In this document: positions 43,197-53,837 of the stretch, piece after piece | Numbering within the stretch: the stretch's first letter is position 1 | Layout: every line of letters begins with the position of its first letter | NCBI RefSeq assembly: GCF_019511345.1 | Contig: NZ_JAEUAK010000002.1 | Coordinates: 310,001-374,000 of the forward strand | Reading direction: 5' to 3' | DNA: 64,000 nt | DNA from: Rhizobium mesosinicum | Lineage (GTDB): Bacteria; Pseudomonadota; Alphaproteobacteria; Rhizobiales; Rhizobiaceae | The notes under the pieces: generated by a model | What the model was told of the DNA's origin: nothing | What the model saw: the letters and a program-made list of their open reading frames with translations, nothing else | Database searches by the model: none | Position numbers and translations under genes: made by a program

Positions 43197-44897
43197 ATGA
43201 ACAGCATTTCCGTGCACCCCGGTGGTGCGAAACCGGAAAAACCATGGCTTGCCACCTATCCGGACATCGTTCCGGCCCAGATTCCGCCGCTGGAATTCGC
43301 TTCGCTTCCCGACCTCCTGGAACAAAACTGCGCCCGTTTTGCCGATCGCAAAGCCTTTTCCAGCATGGGCAAGGTGATGACCTATCGCGAGCTCGAGGTG
43401 CAAACACGCAAGGTGGCTGCCTGGCTGCAGAGCATCGGCCTGCAGAAGGGCGACCGCGTCGCCGTGATGATGCCGAACGTGTTGCAGAACCCGATCGCGG
43501 TCTACGGCATCCTGCGCGCCGGGCTCGTCGTCGTGAACGTCAACCCACTCTATACGCCGCGCGAGCTCGAGCATCAGCTCAATGATTCCGGCGCCAAGGC
43601 GATCTTCGTTCTGGAAAATTTCGCACGCACAGTCGAACAGGTCATCAACAAGACGGACCTCCGCCATGTCGTCGTCAGCTCTCTCGGCGAAATGCTCGGC
43701 CCAAAAGGGCTTATCGTCAATTTCGTCGTCCGCCGGGTGAAGAAGCTCGTCCCGTCCTGGTCCATCCCGCGGCACAAAAGCTTTCGGCAGGTGCTGTCCG
43801 AGGGAGCAAACAGGACGCTTGCGCCTGTCGCGCTGACTCGCAGCGACATTGCCTTCCTGCAATATACGGGTGGAACAACGGGTATTGCCAAGGGCGCGAT
43901 GCTGACGCATCAGAACCTGCTTGCCAACAAGACGCAGTTGCAGCTCTGGCTGAAATCGGCCTTCAACAAGAAGAAGCAGCCCGACGTTCTGAACTTCCTT
44001 TGCGCCCTGCCGCTCTACCATATCTTCGCGCTGACGGTGAATTCACTGATGGGCATGTCACTCGGCGCCCATAATGTGCTGATCGCCAATCCGCGCGACA
44101 TTCCAGGGCTGGTGAAGGAATTCCAGAAGTCGAACATTCATATTTTCCCCGGCCTCAACACGCTGTTCAACGCGCTGCTCAACAATGCCGATTTCGCCAA
44201 GCTCGATTTCTCCTCTCTCGTCATGTCGCTCGGCGGCGGCATGGCCGTGCAGCGGCCGGTGGCGGAGCGCTGGCTGAAGGTGACGGGCTCGCATGTTACC
44301 GAAGGCTATGGACTTTCGGAGACCTCGCCCGTTGCCACCGCGAACCGCTTCGATTCCCCTGAATTCACAGGCTCGATCGGCCTTCCCATTCCCTCGACGG
44401 AACTCGATATCAGAGACGAGGACGGCAATTCGCTGCCGCTTGGCGAGATCGGCGAGATCTGCATCCGCGGCCCCCAGGTCATGGCCGGATACTGGAACAA
44501 GCCGGAAGAGACAGCCCGGGTGATGACGCCGGATGGCTATTTCCGCACCGGCGACATGGGTTTCATGGATGAGCGCGGCTATACCAAGATCGTCGACCGC
44601 AAGAAGGACATGATCCTCGTCTCCGGCTTCAACGTCTATCCGAACGAGATCGAGGAAGTGGCCGCCATGCATCCCGGCATCCTCGAGGCAGCGGCGGTTG
44701 GCGTGCCTGACGGACATTCCGGGGAGGCCGTGAAACTCTTCATCGTGCGCAAGGATGCAAACCTGACCGAAGCCGATGTGAGAGCTCATTGCGCGGCCAA
44801 CCTCACCAATTACAAGCGGCCGCGTTTCATCGAATTCCGCACCGAACTGCCGAAGAGCCCTGTCGGCAAGATCCTGCGCAAGGACCTGCGCGGCTAA
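43197..44897 (+). CDS. fadD: Long-chain fatty-acid-CoA ligase
   Basis: A 566-residue acyl-CoA synthetase of the ANL family. It keeps the AMP-binding motif [12 protein letters not shown], the block [10 protein letters not shown], and the C-terminal lid with [20 protein letters not shown] and catalytic Lys near [11 protein letters not shown] at the end. Its likely role is activation of imported fatty acids for beta-oxidation. The start ATG at 43197 has GGGAGAGAGAC upstream; earlier in-frame starts exist but have no ribosome site. It is divergent from the PRC-barrel gene. Confidence 0.92.
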   Translation: MNSISVHPGGAKPEKPWLATYPDIVPAQIPPLEFASLPDLLEQNCARFADRKAFSSMGKVMTYRELEVQTRKVAAWLQSIGLQKGDRVAVMMPNVLQNPIAVYGILRAGLVVVNVNPLYTPRELEHQLNDSGAKAIFVLENFARTVEQVINKTDLRHVVVSSLGEMLGPKGLIVNFVVRRVKKLVPSWSIPRHKSFRQVLSEGANRTLAPVALTRSDIAFLQYTGGTTGIAKGAMLTHQNLLANKTQLQLWLKSAFNKKKQPDVLNFLCALPLYHIFALTVNSLMGMSLGAHNVLIANPRDIPGLVKEFQKSNIHIFPGLNTLFNALLNNADFAKLDFSSLVMSLGGGMAVQRPVAERWLKVTGSHVTEGYGLSETSPVATANRFDSPEFTGSIGLPIPSTELDIRDEDGNSLPLGEIGEICIRGPQVMAGYWNKPEETARVMTPDGYFRTGDMGFMDERGYTKIVDRKKDMILVSGFNVYPNEIEEVAAMHPGILEAAAVGVPDGHSGEAVKLFIVRKDANLTEADVRAHCAANLTNYKRPRFIEFRTELPKSPVGKILRKDLRG

Positions 44898-44922
44898 ATT
44901 TGATGGTCTCGTGAAATTGAGG

Positions 44923-44951
44923 GCCGTCCGCTTGTCGCGGGTGGCTTTTTT
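44923..44951 (+). terminator. Terminator after fadD
   Basis: Stem GCCGTCCGC with GCGGGTGGC (two G-T pairs), loop TTGTC, followed by TTTTTT. Confidence 0.75.
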
Positions 44952-45036
44952 CATATTTGGTCAGATGGCTGAACTTGATTTGGCTGCGGGAAAGGGAATA
45001 GTTTCCGCGACCCCTCCGCCTCCAAAGGAGCCTTCC

Positions 45037-46662
45037 ATGAATGCCATCGTCGAACAACTGAAGAGCACCGCGGCTGCCACCAATGCCACCGATCTGCGCG
45101 CCGCATTTGCAGCCGATCCGCAGCGCTTTTCGCGCTTTTCCGTATCGCTTGACGACCTGCTGATGGATTTTTCCAAGACGGCGGTGAACGACGAGATCCT
45201 GAAGCTTCTGGTGAAGCTCGCCGAAGAAGGCGGCGTAGAGAAGAAGCGCGAGGAGATGTTCTCCGGCAAGGCGATCAACTTCACCGAAGGCCGTGCCGTG
45301 CTGCACACGGCGCTGCGCAACCGCTCCAACACGCCTGTCCTGGTCGATGGCAAGGATGTCATGCCAGACGTCAACGCTGTTCTCGCCGCCATGGGCAAGT
45401 TTGCCGAGGGCGTGCGCTCCGGCGCGCTGAAGGGTGCGACCGGCAAGAAGATCACCGATGTCATCAATATCGGCATCGGCGGCTCGGATCTCGGCCCGGT
45501 CATGGCGACGCTGGCGCTGGCCCCCTTCCACGACGGCCCGCGTGCCCATTTCGTCTCCAATATCGACGGCGCCCATATTGCCGATATCCTGAAGCTGGTG
45601 CAGCCGGAGACGGCGCTCTTCATCGTCGCCTCCAAGACCTTCACCACCGTCGAAACGATGACCAATGCGCAGACGGCGCGCAAGTTCATCGCCGGCGCGC
45701 TCGGCGAAGCTGCCGTTCAGCATCACTTTGCCGCCGTTTCGACGGCTCTCGACAAGGTCGCGGCCTTCGGCATCGAAAGCGAGCGCGTCTTCGGCTTCTG
45801 GGACTGGGTCGGCGGCCGCTACTCGATCTGGTCGGCGATCGGCCTGCCGCTGATGATCGCCGTCGGGCCTGAGAATTTCGGCAAGTTCCTCGACGGTGCG
45901 CATGCCATCGACAACCATTTCCGCAAGGCGCCCATCACCGAAAACCTGCCGATGCTGCTCGGCCTCATCGGCTTCTATCATCGCAATGTTCTGGGTTACC
46001 CGACACGCGCCATCCTGCCTTACGACCAGCGCCTGTCGCGCTTCCCGGCCTATTTGCAGCAGCTCGACATGGAATCGAACGGCAAGGGTGTCACCATCGA
46101 CGGCACGCCGGTCGAAGGCAATTCCGGCCCTGTTGCCTGGGGTGAGCCCGGAACCAACGGCCAGCACGCCTTCTACCAGCTGATCCATCAGGGCACGAGC
46201 ATCATTCCGGCCGAGTTCATGATCGCCGCCAACGGTTTTGAGCCGGAGTTGCGCCACCAGCACCAGCTCTTGATGTCCAACGTTCTCGCCCAGTCGGAAG
46301 CCCTGATGAAGGGCAGGACTTTCGCGGAAGCCAAGAAGCAGCTGACCGACAAGGGCATGGACGACAAGAAGGCCGATTTCATCGCCCCGCACCGCGTCTT
46401 CACCGGCAACCGCCCGTCCATCACCTTCGTCTACGACAAGCTGACGCCCTATGCGCTCGGCCGCCTGATCGCGCTCTATGAACACCGCGTCTTCGTCGAA
46501 GGCGTGCTGTTCCGCATCAACTCCTTCGACCAGTGGGGCGTGGAGCTCGGCAAGGAACTGGCGACTGGCCTGCTGCCCGTCGTCGAAGGCAAGGAAAGCG
46601 CTGCCGGCCACGATTCCTCGACGCAGGGTCTTGTTGCTGCGTTGGCAAAGCTCGCCAAATAA
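45037..46662 (+). CDS. pgi: Glucose-6-phosphate isomerase
   Basis: A 541-residue cytoplasmic enzyme that interconverts glucose 6-phosphate and fructose 6-phosphate. Family motifs [23 protein letters not shown], and the C-terminal signature [12 protein letters not shown] are present. The catalytic Glu lies in [20 protein letters not shown]. The ATG at 45037 has AAAGGAG 7 bases upstream. The fructokinase gene lies about 0.9 kb downstream on the opposite strand, so the two sugar-phosphate steps are neighbours. Confidence 0.95.
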   Translation: MNAIVEQLKSTAAATNATDLRAAFAADPQRFSRFSVSLDDLLMDFSKTAVNDEILKLLVKLAEEGGVEKKREEMFSGKAINFTEGRAVLHTALRNRSNTPVLVDGKDVMPDVNAVLAAMGKFAEGVRSGALKGATGKKITDVINIGIGGSDLGPVMATLALAPFHDGPRAHFVSNIDGAHIADILKLVQPETALFIVASKTFTTVETMTNAQTARKFIAGALGEAAVQHHFAAVSTALDKVAAFGIESERVFGFWDWVGGRYSIWSAIGLPLMIAVGPENFGKFLDGAHAIDNHFRKAPITENLPMLLGLIGFYHRNVLGYPTRAILPYDQRLSRFPAYLQQLDMESNGKGVTIDGTPVEGNSGPVAWGEPGTNGQHAFYQLIHQGTSIIPAEFMIAANGFEPELRHQHQLLMSNVLAQSEALMKGRTFAEAKKQLTDKGMDDKKADFIAPHRVFTGNRPSITFVYDKLTPYALGRLIALYEHRVFVEGVLFRINSFDQWGVELGKELATGLLPVVEGKESAAGHDSSTQGLVAALAKLAK

Positions 46663-46684
46663 TCTCAGCAGTCCACCCCGATCG

Positions 46685-46714
46685 AAGCCCATCCGTCCTG
46701 CGGGTGGGCTTTTT
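46685..46714 (+). terminator. Terminator after pgi
   Basis: Stem AGCCCATCC with GGGTGGGCT (one mismatch or G-T), loop GTCCTGC, followed by TTTTAT. Confidence 0.75.
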
Positions 46715-46779
46715 ATTTGACCCTGTCGAATTACAGGGCATGTCGTCGTCTATAGAGACGAGTGACAGAGGAGGAGCCG

Positions 46780-47583
46780 ATGGCCACAACGGATGACGAG
46801 CTGGTGAAATTCGAAGCCGAGGGGGCGTTGCCATTGCCGCCCTCCAACGAAGAGGGTTTCGTCAAGAATGAAGGCGCGCGCATCTGGTATGCGAGCTACG
46901 GCGCCGGTCCAGCAGTTATCCTGCTGCATGGCGGGCTGGGCAATAGCGGCAACTGGGGTTACCAGGTCCCCAATCTCGTCGAAGCCGGCCACCGGGTCGT
47001 GGTGATCGACAGCCGCGGTCATGGCCGCAGCACCCGTGACGACCGTCCCTATACCTATCACCTGATGGCTTCCGATGTGCTGGCGGTCATGGATCATGCC
47101 GGCATAGAGGAAGCGGCCTTCGTCGGCTGGAGCGACGGCGCCTGCACGTCGCTGATCCTTGCCGACCAGAATCCTAAGCGGGTCTGCGGCGTCTTCTTCT
47201 TCGCCTGCAACATGGACCCCAGCGGTACCAAAGAATTCAAGATGACGCCGGTCATCGACCGCTGCTTCAGCCGCCACAGGCAGGATTATCAGGCCCTATC
47301 GGCGACGCCCGACGAATTCGAAGCCTTTGTCGCCGATGTCTCAAAGATGATGGCGACCGAGCCGAATTATTCGGCAGAGCAGTTGGCTGGCATCAAAGTG
47401 CCTGTTTCCATCGTGCTCGGCGAGCATGACGAGTTCATCAAGCCCGAGCACGCCGATTATCTGGCAAGCACGATCCCGAATGCGGAACTCGTGCTCATGC
47501 CAGGTGTCAGCCATTTTGCGCCGCTGCAACAACCGGACCTCTTCAATCGCGAGGTCCGGGCCTTTCTCGAGCGGATCGAATGA
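46780..47583 (+). CDS. Alpha/beta hydrolase
   Basis: A 267-residue enzyme with an alpha/beta-hydrolase fold. The oxyanion region is ILLHGGLGNSGNW, the nucleophile Ser is in the elbow GWSDGA, and the catalytic His is in GVSHFAPL near the end with Asp probably in GEHDEF. The ATG at 46780 has GAGGAG 5 bases upstream, while an upstream GTG gives a longer form. The substrate is not known. It is convergent with the fructokinase gene. Confidence 0.88.
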   Translation: MATTDDELVKFEAEGALPLPPSNEEGFVKNEGARIWYASYGAGPAVILLHGGLGNSGNWGYQVPNLVEAGHRVVVIDSRGHGRSTRDDRPYTYHLMASDVLAVMDHAGIEEAAFVGWSDGACTSLILADQNPKRVCGVFFFACNMDPSGTKEFKMTPVIDRCFSRHRQDYQALSATPDEFEAFVADVSKMMATEPNYSAEQLAGIKVPVSIVLGEHDEFIKPEHADYLASTIPNAELVLMPGVSHFAPLQQPDLFNREVRAFLERIE

Positions 47584-47586
47584 GGC

Positions 47587-48513
47587 TCAGAGGCCGATTT
47601 CGCGCGCCCAGGGCGGATTGGCACCCGCGCGGGAGACGGTGACTGCCGCAGCCTTTGCGCCGAGAGCCAGCGCGTTGCGCAGGGCCTGCTCATCGAGATT
47701 GGCGACCTGTGCCTTGGTCAGCAGGTTATCCATCTTCAGTGAGGCGAGAACGCCGGCATCGAAGGTGTCGCCTGCGCCGACCGTATCGACGACGGTGACG
47801 CGCTCGCTCGGGACGGTGACCTTGCGGGCGCCGGTATAGCCGGTGGCGCCTTCCGCACCCTTGGTGATGACGATAAGCTTGGCGCCGTGGTTCAGCCAGT
47901 GGGCTGCCAGCGCATCATGGTCGCCTTCCAGGCCGAACCATTCGAGATCCTCGTCGGAGAATTTCACGATGTCGGACTTGGCGGCCATGCGCCTGATGCG
48001 GGCCATATGCGCGGCCTTGTCCTTGATGAAGCCGGGGCGGATGTTCGGGTCGAGCGAGATGACACGCTTTGCTGCTTCGCGGTCGAGCAGGGCTTCGTAG
48101 GTTTCACCGCAGGGGCTTGGGATCAGGCTGATCGCGCCGAAATGCAGGGCTTCGCAGTCATCGCCGAGATTAGGCAGATCATCTGTGGTGATCATCCGGC
48201 CGGCGGTGCCTTCGTCGTAGAAGGCATAGGTTGCCTGGCCGTTGACGAGCTTGACGAAGGCAATTGTCGATGGTCGTGCCGTGATAGCGCAGGGACCGTA
48301 ATCGACATTGCTCGCCTTCAGCGTATCGAGCAGGATTTCGCCCATCATGTCATCGGCAATGCCGGTGAAGAAGGCCGTCGGGATGCCGAGACGGCCAAGC
48401 GCAATCGCAGTGTTGAAGATCGCGCCGCCGGCATAGGGCGCAAAGCCCTTTTCGCCCAGGGTCGTATCCCTCGGCAGCATGTCGATCAGGGCCTCGCCGC
48501 AGCACAAAATCAT
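47587..48513 (-). CDS. frk: Fructokinase (PfkB/ribokinase family carbohydrate kinase)
   Basis: A 308-residue cytoplasmic kinase that phosphorylates fructose or a related sugar. It starts ILCCGEALIDMLPRD, has the first signature region GGAIFNTAIALGRLG, and the second signature DTVGAGDTFDAGVLAS, with the catalytic Asp in GAGDTF. Together with nearby pgi it would take fructose into the hexose-phosphate pool. In R. leguminosarum a fructokinase gene near pgi was described, which supports the name. Substrate not proven from sequence. Confidence 0.85.
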   Translation of the reverse strand: MILCCGEALIDMLPRDTTLGEKGFAPYAGGAIFNTAIALGRLGIPTAFFTGIADDMMGEILLDTLKASNVDYGPCAITARPSTIAFVKLVNGQATYAFYDEGTAGRMITTDDLPNLGDDCEALHFGAISLIPSPCGETYEALLDREAAKRVISLDPNIRPGFIKDKAAHMARIRRMAAKSDIVKFSDEDLEWFGLEGDHDALAAHWLNHGAKLIVITKGAEGATGYTGARKVTVPSERVTVVDTVGAGDTFDAGVLASLKMDNLLTKAQVANLDEQALRNALALGAKAAAVTVSRAGANPPWAREIGL

Positions 48514-48575
48514 CGAATTCCTCCCAACAGGACTTGCGCGTTTCTCAACCGATTAAGCGAGCTTTTGTCAAAAGG

Positions 48576-49271
48576 CTAGAGCGAAAGCTCACTTACGCCA
48601 CCATTCCTTGCCGACCAGGCGAGCGGCGCATCGAGGAAAGCTTCGACTTCCTGCAGCGTCCTGTCGTCGAAGAGCTTCTGCTGCCTGGCGATTGCCAGAA
48701 CCTCGCGCCATGTGGCGATATAGTGGAGCTGGACCTTGCCATTCTCAAAGCGCTGATGTGCCTCGGGGAAGATTCCGTAGAAGAAGAGCGCGATGCCGTG
48801 ATCGACGACACCGCCGGCGGCTCTGACGGCATCGATGAAGGTGAACATGCTGCCGCCCGCCGTCGTCAAATCCTCTATAACGAGAACGCGGGCGCCGTCC
48901 TTCATGTCGCCTTCGATCTGCGCATTGCGGCCATGGCCCTTCGGCTTTTTGCGGACATAGATCATCGGCAGGCCGAGACGATCGGCAAGCAGTGCGGCAA
49001 AGGGAATGCCCGCGGTTTCGCCGCCGGCGATGCAATCGAACTGTTCGAAACCGGCATCGCGCAGCAGGGTGCTGGCGGCAAAATCCATCACGGTCGAGCG
49101 GACACGCGGGAAGGACAGGAGCTTGCGGCAATCGATATAGACGGGGCTCATGATGCCGGAAGCGTATTTATAGGGCGTCTCAGCGTTGAAATGCACCGCC
49201 TTGATCTCCCAGAGCATCTTTGCCAGCAGCTCTGCCATGGTGGCGCGATCGGGGAATGTGGTCTGGATCAT
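48576..49271 (-). CDS. pyrE: Orotate phosphoribosyltransferase
   Basis: A 231-residue enzyme that makes OMP from orotate and PRPP in pyrimidine synthesis. The PRPP-binding signature is [13 protein letters not shown], and the N-terminal region [21 protein letters not shown] is typical of alphaproteobacterial PyrE. It is separated from pyrC (52733-53773) by several genes. The promoter side faces a TetR gene, 75 bases away, on the same strand. Confidence 0.92.
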   Translation of the reverse strand: MIQTTFPDRATMAELLAKMLWEIKAVHFNAETPYKYASGIMSPVYIDCRKLLSFPRVRSTVMDFAASTLLRDAGFEQFDCIAGGETAGIPFAALLADRLGLPMIYVRKKPKGHGRNAQIEGDMKDGARVLVIEDLTTAGGSMFTFIDAVRAAGGVVDHGIALFFYGIFPEAHQRFENGKVQLHYIATWREVLAIARQQKLFDDRTLQEVEAFLDAPLAWSARNGGVSELSL

Positions 49272-49346
49272 GCGGCTTACTCCTTCGGCTGACGTTTCAG
49301 CGGCAATAGCAGCAAGAGCGGCCGGTTTCCAGACGGAAGAGTGCTC

Positions 49347-50000
49347 TCAGCCGAGCAGGCGGCCGATATCCGCAACCTGCATCTTCTTGAAGAGCGCGAT
49401 TGCCTGCGCTCCCTCTTTCTCATCCAGCGAAACCGCATAACGGACGGCAGCAGCAAGAAGCTGCATCGTCAGCCGGGCGATGGCCAGAAGCTCCGTCTCG
49501 GCCCGCTCCGGCCACAGGTGTTTTAGCACTGAAAGCAAGGCCTGCGCATGGAATTCCATGTCTTCGGCATCGACTTCCTGAAGAAGCTTGTCCGTGTGGG
49601 TCGCATGCCAGATATCGCGCATCACAGGCTCGCGGCGGAAGAAGGCGTAATATTCATCTGCGATGACCGAGAGCGCAGTGCGCAGATTGTCGGCATTCGT
49701 CACCTTGGCCAGTTCGGCGGCGACACATTGACGGCCCTCCTCATTGAAACGTTCGGCGAGCGTGCGGATGATCGAAGTCTTGTCCGGGAAGTATTGGTAG
49801 AGGGCGCCGAAGGAAAGCTCAGCTTTTTCAACAATTTCGCTCATTTTCAGAGCATCGCTGCCATTCTTTTCGATGAGCTCCGAGGCGACCCTCAGGATCT
49901 TCTCGAAGCGTTCGCGGCCACGCTGCTGGCTCGGGATGCGGCGTGGCTGACCGCTCGATTCCTGCTGACGGCTGCGCCTTGCGATTATTTCTTCCGCCAT
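49347..50000 (-). CDS. TetR-family transcriptional regulator
   Basis: A 217-residue repressor. The HTH lies at about residues 30-75 (RERFEKILRVASELIEKNGS, then EIVEKAELSFGALYQYFPDK), followed by a ligand-binding helical domain. The ATG at 50000 has GGAGGG upstream. It is divergent from the DUF1772 gene, and a 51-base dyad lies in the 100-base promoter region, probably its operator. The ligand is unknown. Confidence 0.88.
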   Translation of the reverse strand: MAEEIIARRSRQQESSGQPRRIPSQQRGRERFEKILRVASELIEKNGSDALKMSEIVEKAELSFGALYQYFPDKTSIIRTLAERFNEEGRQCVAAELAKVTNADNLRTALSVIADEYYAFFRREPVMRDIWHATHTDKLLQEVDAEDMEFHAQALLSVLKHLWPERAETELLAIARLTMQLLAAAVRYAVSLDEKEGAQAIALFKKMQVADIGRLLG

Positions 50001-50028
50001 CTTCCGCTCCCTCCAACCGTTGACAAAG

Positions 50029-50079
50029 AAAATAAGAGAGTTTATCTCATTTCGCAAATGAGAGAACTTCTCTTATTTT
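50029..50079. promoter_or_regulatory. Long dyad operator between tetR and DUF1772 genes
   Basis: Arms AAAATAAGAGA (50029-50039) and TCTCTTATTTT (50069-50079) share a centre at 50054 with an inner palindrome CTCATTT and AAATGAG. It overlaps both promoters, so it is a strong candidate for the TetR site. Confidence 0.75.
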
Positions 50080-50100
50080 GAGCAGAGGAGGAGTTTCGAC

Positions 50101-50583
50101 ATGCAGATTGTTCTCGTGCTGTCGCTTGTTGCCGCCGCGATCGGCAGCGGTCTTGTCGCCGGTATCTTCTTCGCGTTTTCGACCTTCATCATGACGGCAT
50201 TCTCGCGCATTCCAGCGGAACAAGGCATCGCGGCGATGAACTCGATCAATGTCACCATCGTGCGCTCGCCCTTCATGCTGCTCTTCGTGCCGACCGCGAT
50301 CCTCTGCGTCGTGATCGCAGGGTTCGCTTTCGTGAACTGGCGCGCCGGCGCTTCCTCGATGATGCTCACGGGTGCCGCCCTTTATCTCCTCGCATCCTTC
50401 GTCTCGACCATCGTCTTCAACGTGCCGATGAACGATGCGCTGGACAAGGTCAGCGGCAACGGGCCGGATGCAGTCGAACTCTGGACCGCCTATCTCCGGG
50501 ACTGGACCTGGTGGAACCATGTGAGGACAATCGCCTCGCTGCTGGCATCCGTCGCTTTTGTGCGGGCATTGATGCTGATCTGA
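50101..50583 (+). CDS. DUF1772 (anthrone oxygenase-like) membrane protein
   Basis: A 160-residue protein with four hydrophobic segments. It follows the DUF1772 pattern: GIFFAFSTFIMTAF, RSPFMLLFVPTAIL, FNVPMNDALDKVSG, and WTWWNHVRTIASLLASVAF. GAGGAGG lies upstream of the ATG. The close link to a divergent TetR gene suggests it is repressed by it. Its biochemical role is uncertain outside the anthrone oxygenase branch. Confidence 0.85.
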   Translation: MQIVLVLSLVAAAIGSGLVAGIFFAFSTFIMTAFSRIPAEQGIAAMNSINVTIVRSPFMLLFVPTAILCVVIAGFAFVNWRAGASSMMLTGAALYLLASFVSTIVFNVPMNDALDKVSGNGPDAVELWTAYLRDWTWWNHVRTIASLLASVAFVRALMLI

Positions 50584-50584
50584 A

Positions 50585-50614
50585 GAAGGGCGCAGAGAAT
50601 GACCTCCGCCCTTC
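50585..50614. terminator. Terminator after the DUF1772 gene
   Basis: Stem GAAGGGCG with CGCCCTTC, 14-base loop, then CTTTATTTT. The hairpin also serves the convergent glyoxalase-like gene. Confidence 0.6.
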
Positions 50615-50644
50615 CTTTATTTTCACGCAATTGCTGGAATTGCG

Positions 50645-51181
50645 CTAGTTCTGCTGGCAGAAGGTGATGCGGTTGCTGAAGGGGTCGGTGACGGTCATCT
50701 CCAGGCCCCAGGGCGCTTCCTCGACACCCGGTTTCATGTAGCGGTAATTCCTTGCGGCAAGTTCGGCCTGATAGGCGCGGACATTCTTCACCCGCACGAA
50801 TGCTCGTGCGCCGGGGCTTGCATCGCCGGAATGCTCGCTCAAATGCAACTGCATTTTCTCGCGCGAGACCTGGCAATAGAGCGGAAAGTTCTCGCCGAAA
50901 CGATGCTTCCAATCCCAGGCGAAACCCAGGAAGCCGCAATAGAATTCCATGGCTTTTTCGACCGAAAAAATGCGGAAGATAGGTACCGGCGGCTCGATGC
51001 CGATAGCCGATTTCATACCTTCCGCCTCGTCCAGCTTTGCCGAAAGAATGTTCCACTGGTCAAAGCCGAATTGCCTGGCAACGATCTCCAGGGTTTCGCT
51101 GTGGCTGAGGGAAATATCGCGGTCGGCAAGAGCCTGCCGCAGTGTTTTTGCCATAAGTTTGGCGTCGCGAAAATCGCGCAT
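50645..51181 (-). CDS. Glyoxalase-superfamily protein with N-terminal helical domain
   Basis: A 178-residue protein. Residues 1-50 form a helical domain typical of some bleomycin-resistance-like proteins (MRDFRDAKLMAKTLRQALADRDISLSH and ARQFGFDQWNIL), and residues 60-175 are a VOC fold (VPIFRIFSVEKAMEFYCGFLGF, ending VTDPFSNRITFCQQN). The substrate is not known. It is convergent with the DUF1772 gene. Confidence 0.82.
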   Translation of the reverse strand: MRDFRDAKLMAKTLRQALADRDISLSHSETLEIVARQFGFDQWNILSAKLDEAEGMKSAIGIEPPVPIFRIFSVEKAMEFYCGFLGFAWDWKHRFGENFPLYCQVSREKMQLHLSEHSGDASPGARAFVRVKNVRAYQAELAARNYRYMKPGVEEAPWGLEMTVTDPFSNRITFCQQN

Positions 51182-51366
51182 TGTTCATCCTTCCATCGGC
51201 GGCAAACAGGAAGATCAGTGCCCGCATCTGCTGACCCGTTCGCCATCTTTTGCCGAGAGCAAGGATGTGAAGGTGGATTTGAATGCATTCACCATAATGC
51301 TTGCGCATCGCGGGGCGGCTGGCTGCATCCGGCCTGATGTCAGCTTATGAAAGGTTGAGAGAACGA

Positions 51367-52545
51367 TCAAGAGGCCGATCGCGCGATGCCTGACGGTACC
51401 GAATGCAGGTGGCCGGCAAGTTCGACGCGATTGCGGCCGGCACGCTTGGCAACGTAGAGCGCCTTGTCGGCAGCACTCAGCATGGCATCGAAATCCAGCG
51501 GCTTAGCGCGGCAGGGCGCGACGCCGACGCTGACGGTGCATTTGAGCACCTCGTCGTCGGTTGGGACCTCGCGGGCCTCGAAGGCCTTGCGGATACGCTC
51601 GGCGGCAACTTCCGCCCGGCCAGGCATGATCTCCTTCACCACCAGCGCAAATTCTTCGCCACCGAGCCGGGCGACGGTATCGTCGGGGTGGCAATTGGCC
51701 GAAAGTTCGTCGGCGAAGATCTTGAGCACCCGATCGCCCGTGGCATGGCCATAACAGTCGTTGACGGATTTGAAATGATCGATATCGAAGACGATGACGG
51801 CGGTGGTCGGGTCCATGGGACGCGTGCCGTATTGATCGAACAGCGCACGGCGGTTGAGCAAACCGGTCAGCGGGTCGGTGATCGCCTCGAGACGATGACG
51901 AGCGGCGAGCCGCCACTGATGCAATGCCAGCGACAGCGCGCCGATCCCCGTCATGCCCGCGATGCAGACGGCGAGGCTCAGATCTTCCGCCCAATTGCTG
52001 GGCGCCTTTCCGAGCACGAGCCTTCCTTCGGAGATCAGCACGGCGGCGCAGAGAACGAAGGAGATCGCCGTCAGCGTATAGAGCGCAGCAATCCCAAGGA
52101 GCGGCGCCGGCGCTTCGTCGCGGGCGAGCCAATATTGCCTGGCGGTGGCAAAGAGCAGCAGGGCGATTGCAAGATTGTCAGCGATGAAGGCCAGGCCGTC
52201 ATAACCTGATAGCATCGGCACAATGGAGAAGACCATCGCTGCCAGAGCCCGGATTGCGATGGCCGGGATCGCCAGGCGCCCGGTAAGAAACTGCTTGCCG
52301 GCACCCCATATAGTGGCAAACCCGGCATGAAACAGCACGAAATTGGCGATGCCGAATGACAGCTCCGGCTTACTCACATAGGCGCTGTAAGCAAAAATGC
52401 CGCTGACGACGAGGACGAGACCGATGGTGGCGGTGAGCAGCACGGTTTCGGCCCGACGGACGAGCCAGCTGCCCATCAATGTCACGGCGAGACATGCCGC
52501 CGACACACCCAGCGCCAACAGGAGGGAGTTGTAGTCAAGCATCAT
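51367..52545 (-). CDS. Membrane-bound diguanylate cyclase (GGDEF)
   Basis: A 392-residue protein with six or seven hydrophobic segments in residues 5-205, then a GGDEF domain (about 215-380) with DPLTGLLNRRALFDQ, FDIDHFKSVNDCYGH and the intact GGEEF. It would make cyclic di-GMP in response to a membrane signal. The ATG at 52545 is followed by a second ATG. It lies 187 bases after the pyrC end; the region between contains a 7-bp inverted repeat (ATGCATC with GATGCAT, 52622-52646). Confidence 0.92.
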   Translation of the reverse strand: MMLDYNSLLLALGVSAACLAVTLMGSWLVRRAETVLLTATIGLVLVVSGIFAYSAYVSKPELSFGIANFVLFHAGFATIWGAGKQFLTGRLAIPAIAIRALAAMVFSIVPMLSGYDGLAFIADNLAIALLLFATARQYWLARDEAPAPLLGIAALYTLTAISFVLCAAVLISEGRLVLGKAPSNWAEDLSLAVCIAGMTGIGALSLALHQWRLAARHRLEAITDPLTGLLNRRALFDQYGTRPMDPTTAVIVFDIDHFKSVNDCYGHATGDRVLKIFADELSANCHPDDTVARLGGEEFALVVKEIMPGRAEVAAERIRKAFEAREVPTDDEVLKCTVSVGVAPCRAKPLDFDAMLSAADKALYVAKRAGRNRVELAGHLHSVPSGIARSAS

Positions 52546-52732
52546 GCTTATCAGTCTCCGCAGCTATTGTCGCGCCAGAGAATATTGGGCAGCTGATGGG
52601 CTTCGCGATGAGGAATGTCTTATGCATCTGTTAACAAATGATGCATCGCACAATAAAAATGTTACGCGTCTAACGTCGCGCCGGAATTTAAAACGGATAT
52701 TCGATTTAAAGTAGAAAATACTGACGTAGCAC

Positions 52733-53773
52733 CTACGCCGTCACCTCCCAATGAAGCGGAAACATTGGATCGAAGACTGTCACCGAGCCGGCGCCTGTTT
52801 CTACCTTGGCGGGAAAGAAGACCGGCTCGGCCTGCCGGGACAGGGTGATGCGCTCCTCGTTCGGCGGCAAGCCGTACCAGGCGGGGCCGTTCAGCGACGC
52901 GAAAGCTTCGAGCCGTTCCAGAGCGTCCTCCTCCTCGAACACATGAGCAAGGCAGCTCATCGTGTTGATCGAGGTGTAGATGCCGGCGCAGCCGCAGGCG
53001 CATTCCTTCAGCGGATCGATATGCGGGGCGGAATCCGTGCCGAGGAAGAAGCGGGGATCGGCCCCGGTGGCGGCCGCGCGCAGGGCCACCCGATGGGTCT
53101 CGCGCTTGGCGACCGGCAGGCAGTAATAGTGAGGCCGGATGCCGCCGACGAGAATGGCGTTGCGGTTGATGATCAGATGATGGGTGGTGATCGAGCCGGC
53201 GAGATTATCTTTGGCCGCCTTGATATAATCGATACCGTCTGATGTCGTCACATGCTCCATCGTCACCTTCAGCTCGGGCAAGCGCCGGCGCAGCGGGTCG
53301 AGCACGGTCTCGATGAAGACGGCCTCGCGATCGAAGATATCGACTTCAGGGGTCGTCACCTCGCCGTGGACGCAGAGCGGCAGGCCGATCTTCGCCATGC
53401 GCTCCAGCACCGGCATCGACTTTTCCATGTCGCGCACGCCGCCATGCGAATTGGTGGTCGCGCCGGCCGGGTAAAGCTTGACGGCGGTAATCAGGCCGCT
53501 CTTCTTTCCCTCTTCCACGTCGTCGGGGCTCGTATGCTCGGTGAGATAGAGCGTCATCAGCGGCTGGAAGCGATGGCCAGCCGGAAGCGCCTTCATGATG
53601 CGTTCGCGATAGGCGGCCGCATCAGATGTCGTGACGACAGGCGGCACCAGGTTTGGCATTATGATGGCGCGGGCGAAGGTGCGGCTCGTATCCCCGATCA
53701 CACCTTCCAGCATGGCGCCGTCGCGCAGATGCAGATGCCAGTCGTCAGGACGGCGGATGGTGATCGATTGCAT
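52733..53773 (-). CDS. pyrC: Dihydroorotase
   Basis: A 346-residue enzyme that closes carbamoyl aspartate to dihydroorotate in pyrimidine synthesis. It has the metal-binding DWHLHLRDG at the N-terminus, the carboxylated Lys in [13 protein letters not shown], and further metal ligands in [11 protein letters not shown] and FLGTDSAPH. It is a class II dihydroorotase, single-domain, and length agrees with E. coli PyrC (348). Confidence 0.94.
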   Translation of the reverse strand: MQSITIRRPDDWHLHLRDGAMLEGVIGDTSRTFARAIIMPNLVPPVVTTSDAAAYRERIMKALPAGHRFQPLMTLYLTEHTSPDDVEEGKKSGLITAVKLYPAGATTNSHGGVRDMEKSMPVLERMAKIGLPLCVHGEVTTPEVDIFDREAVFIETVLDPLRRRLPELKVTMEHVTTSDGIDYIKAAKDNLAGSITTHHLIINRNAILVGGIRPHYYCLPVAKRETHRVALRAAATGADPRFFLGTDSAPHIDPLKECACGCAGIYTSINTMSCLAHVFEEEDALERLEAFASLNGPAWYGLPPNEERITLSRQAEPVFFPAKVETGAGSVTVFDPMFPLHWEVTA

Positions 53774-53837
53774 GGAAGCCTCCGAAGCGATGCGGGTTGC
53801 GCTTCGATAGCATCAAGACCGGTGCGGAAACAACTGC

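Noticed and set aside
44827..46692. Minus-strand open frame of 621 codons
   Set aside because: It is antisense to pgi, whose family identity is certain; no domain is visible in the minus-strand product.
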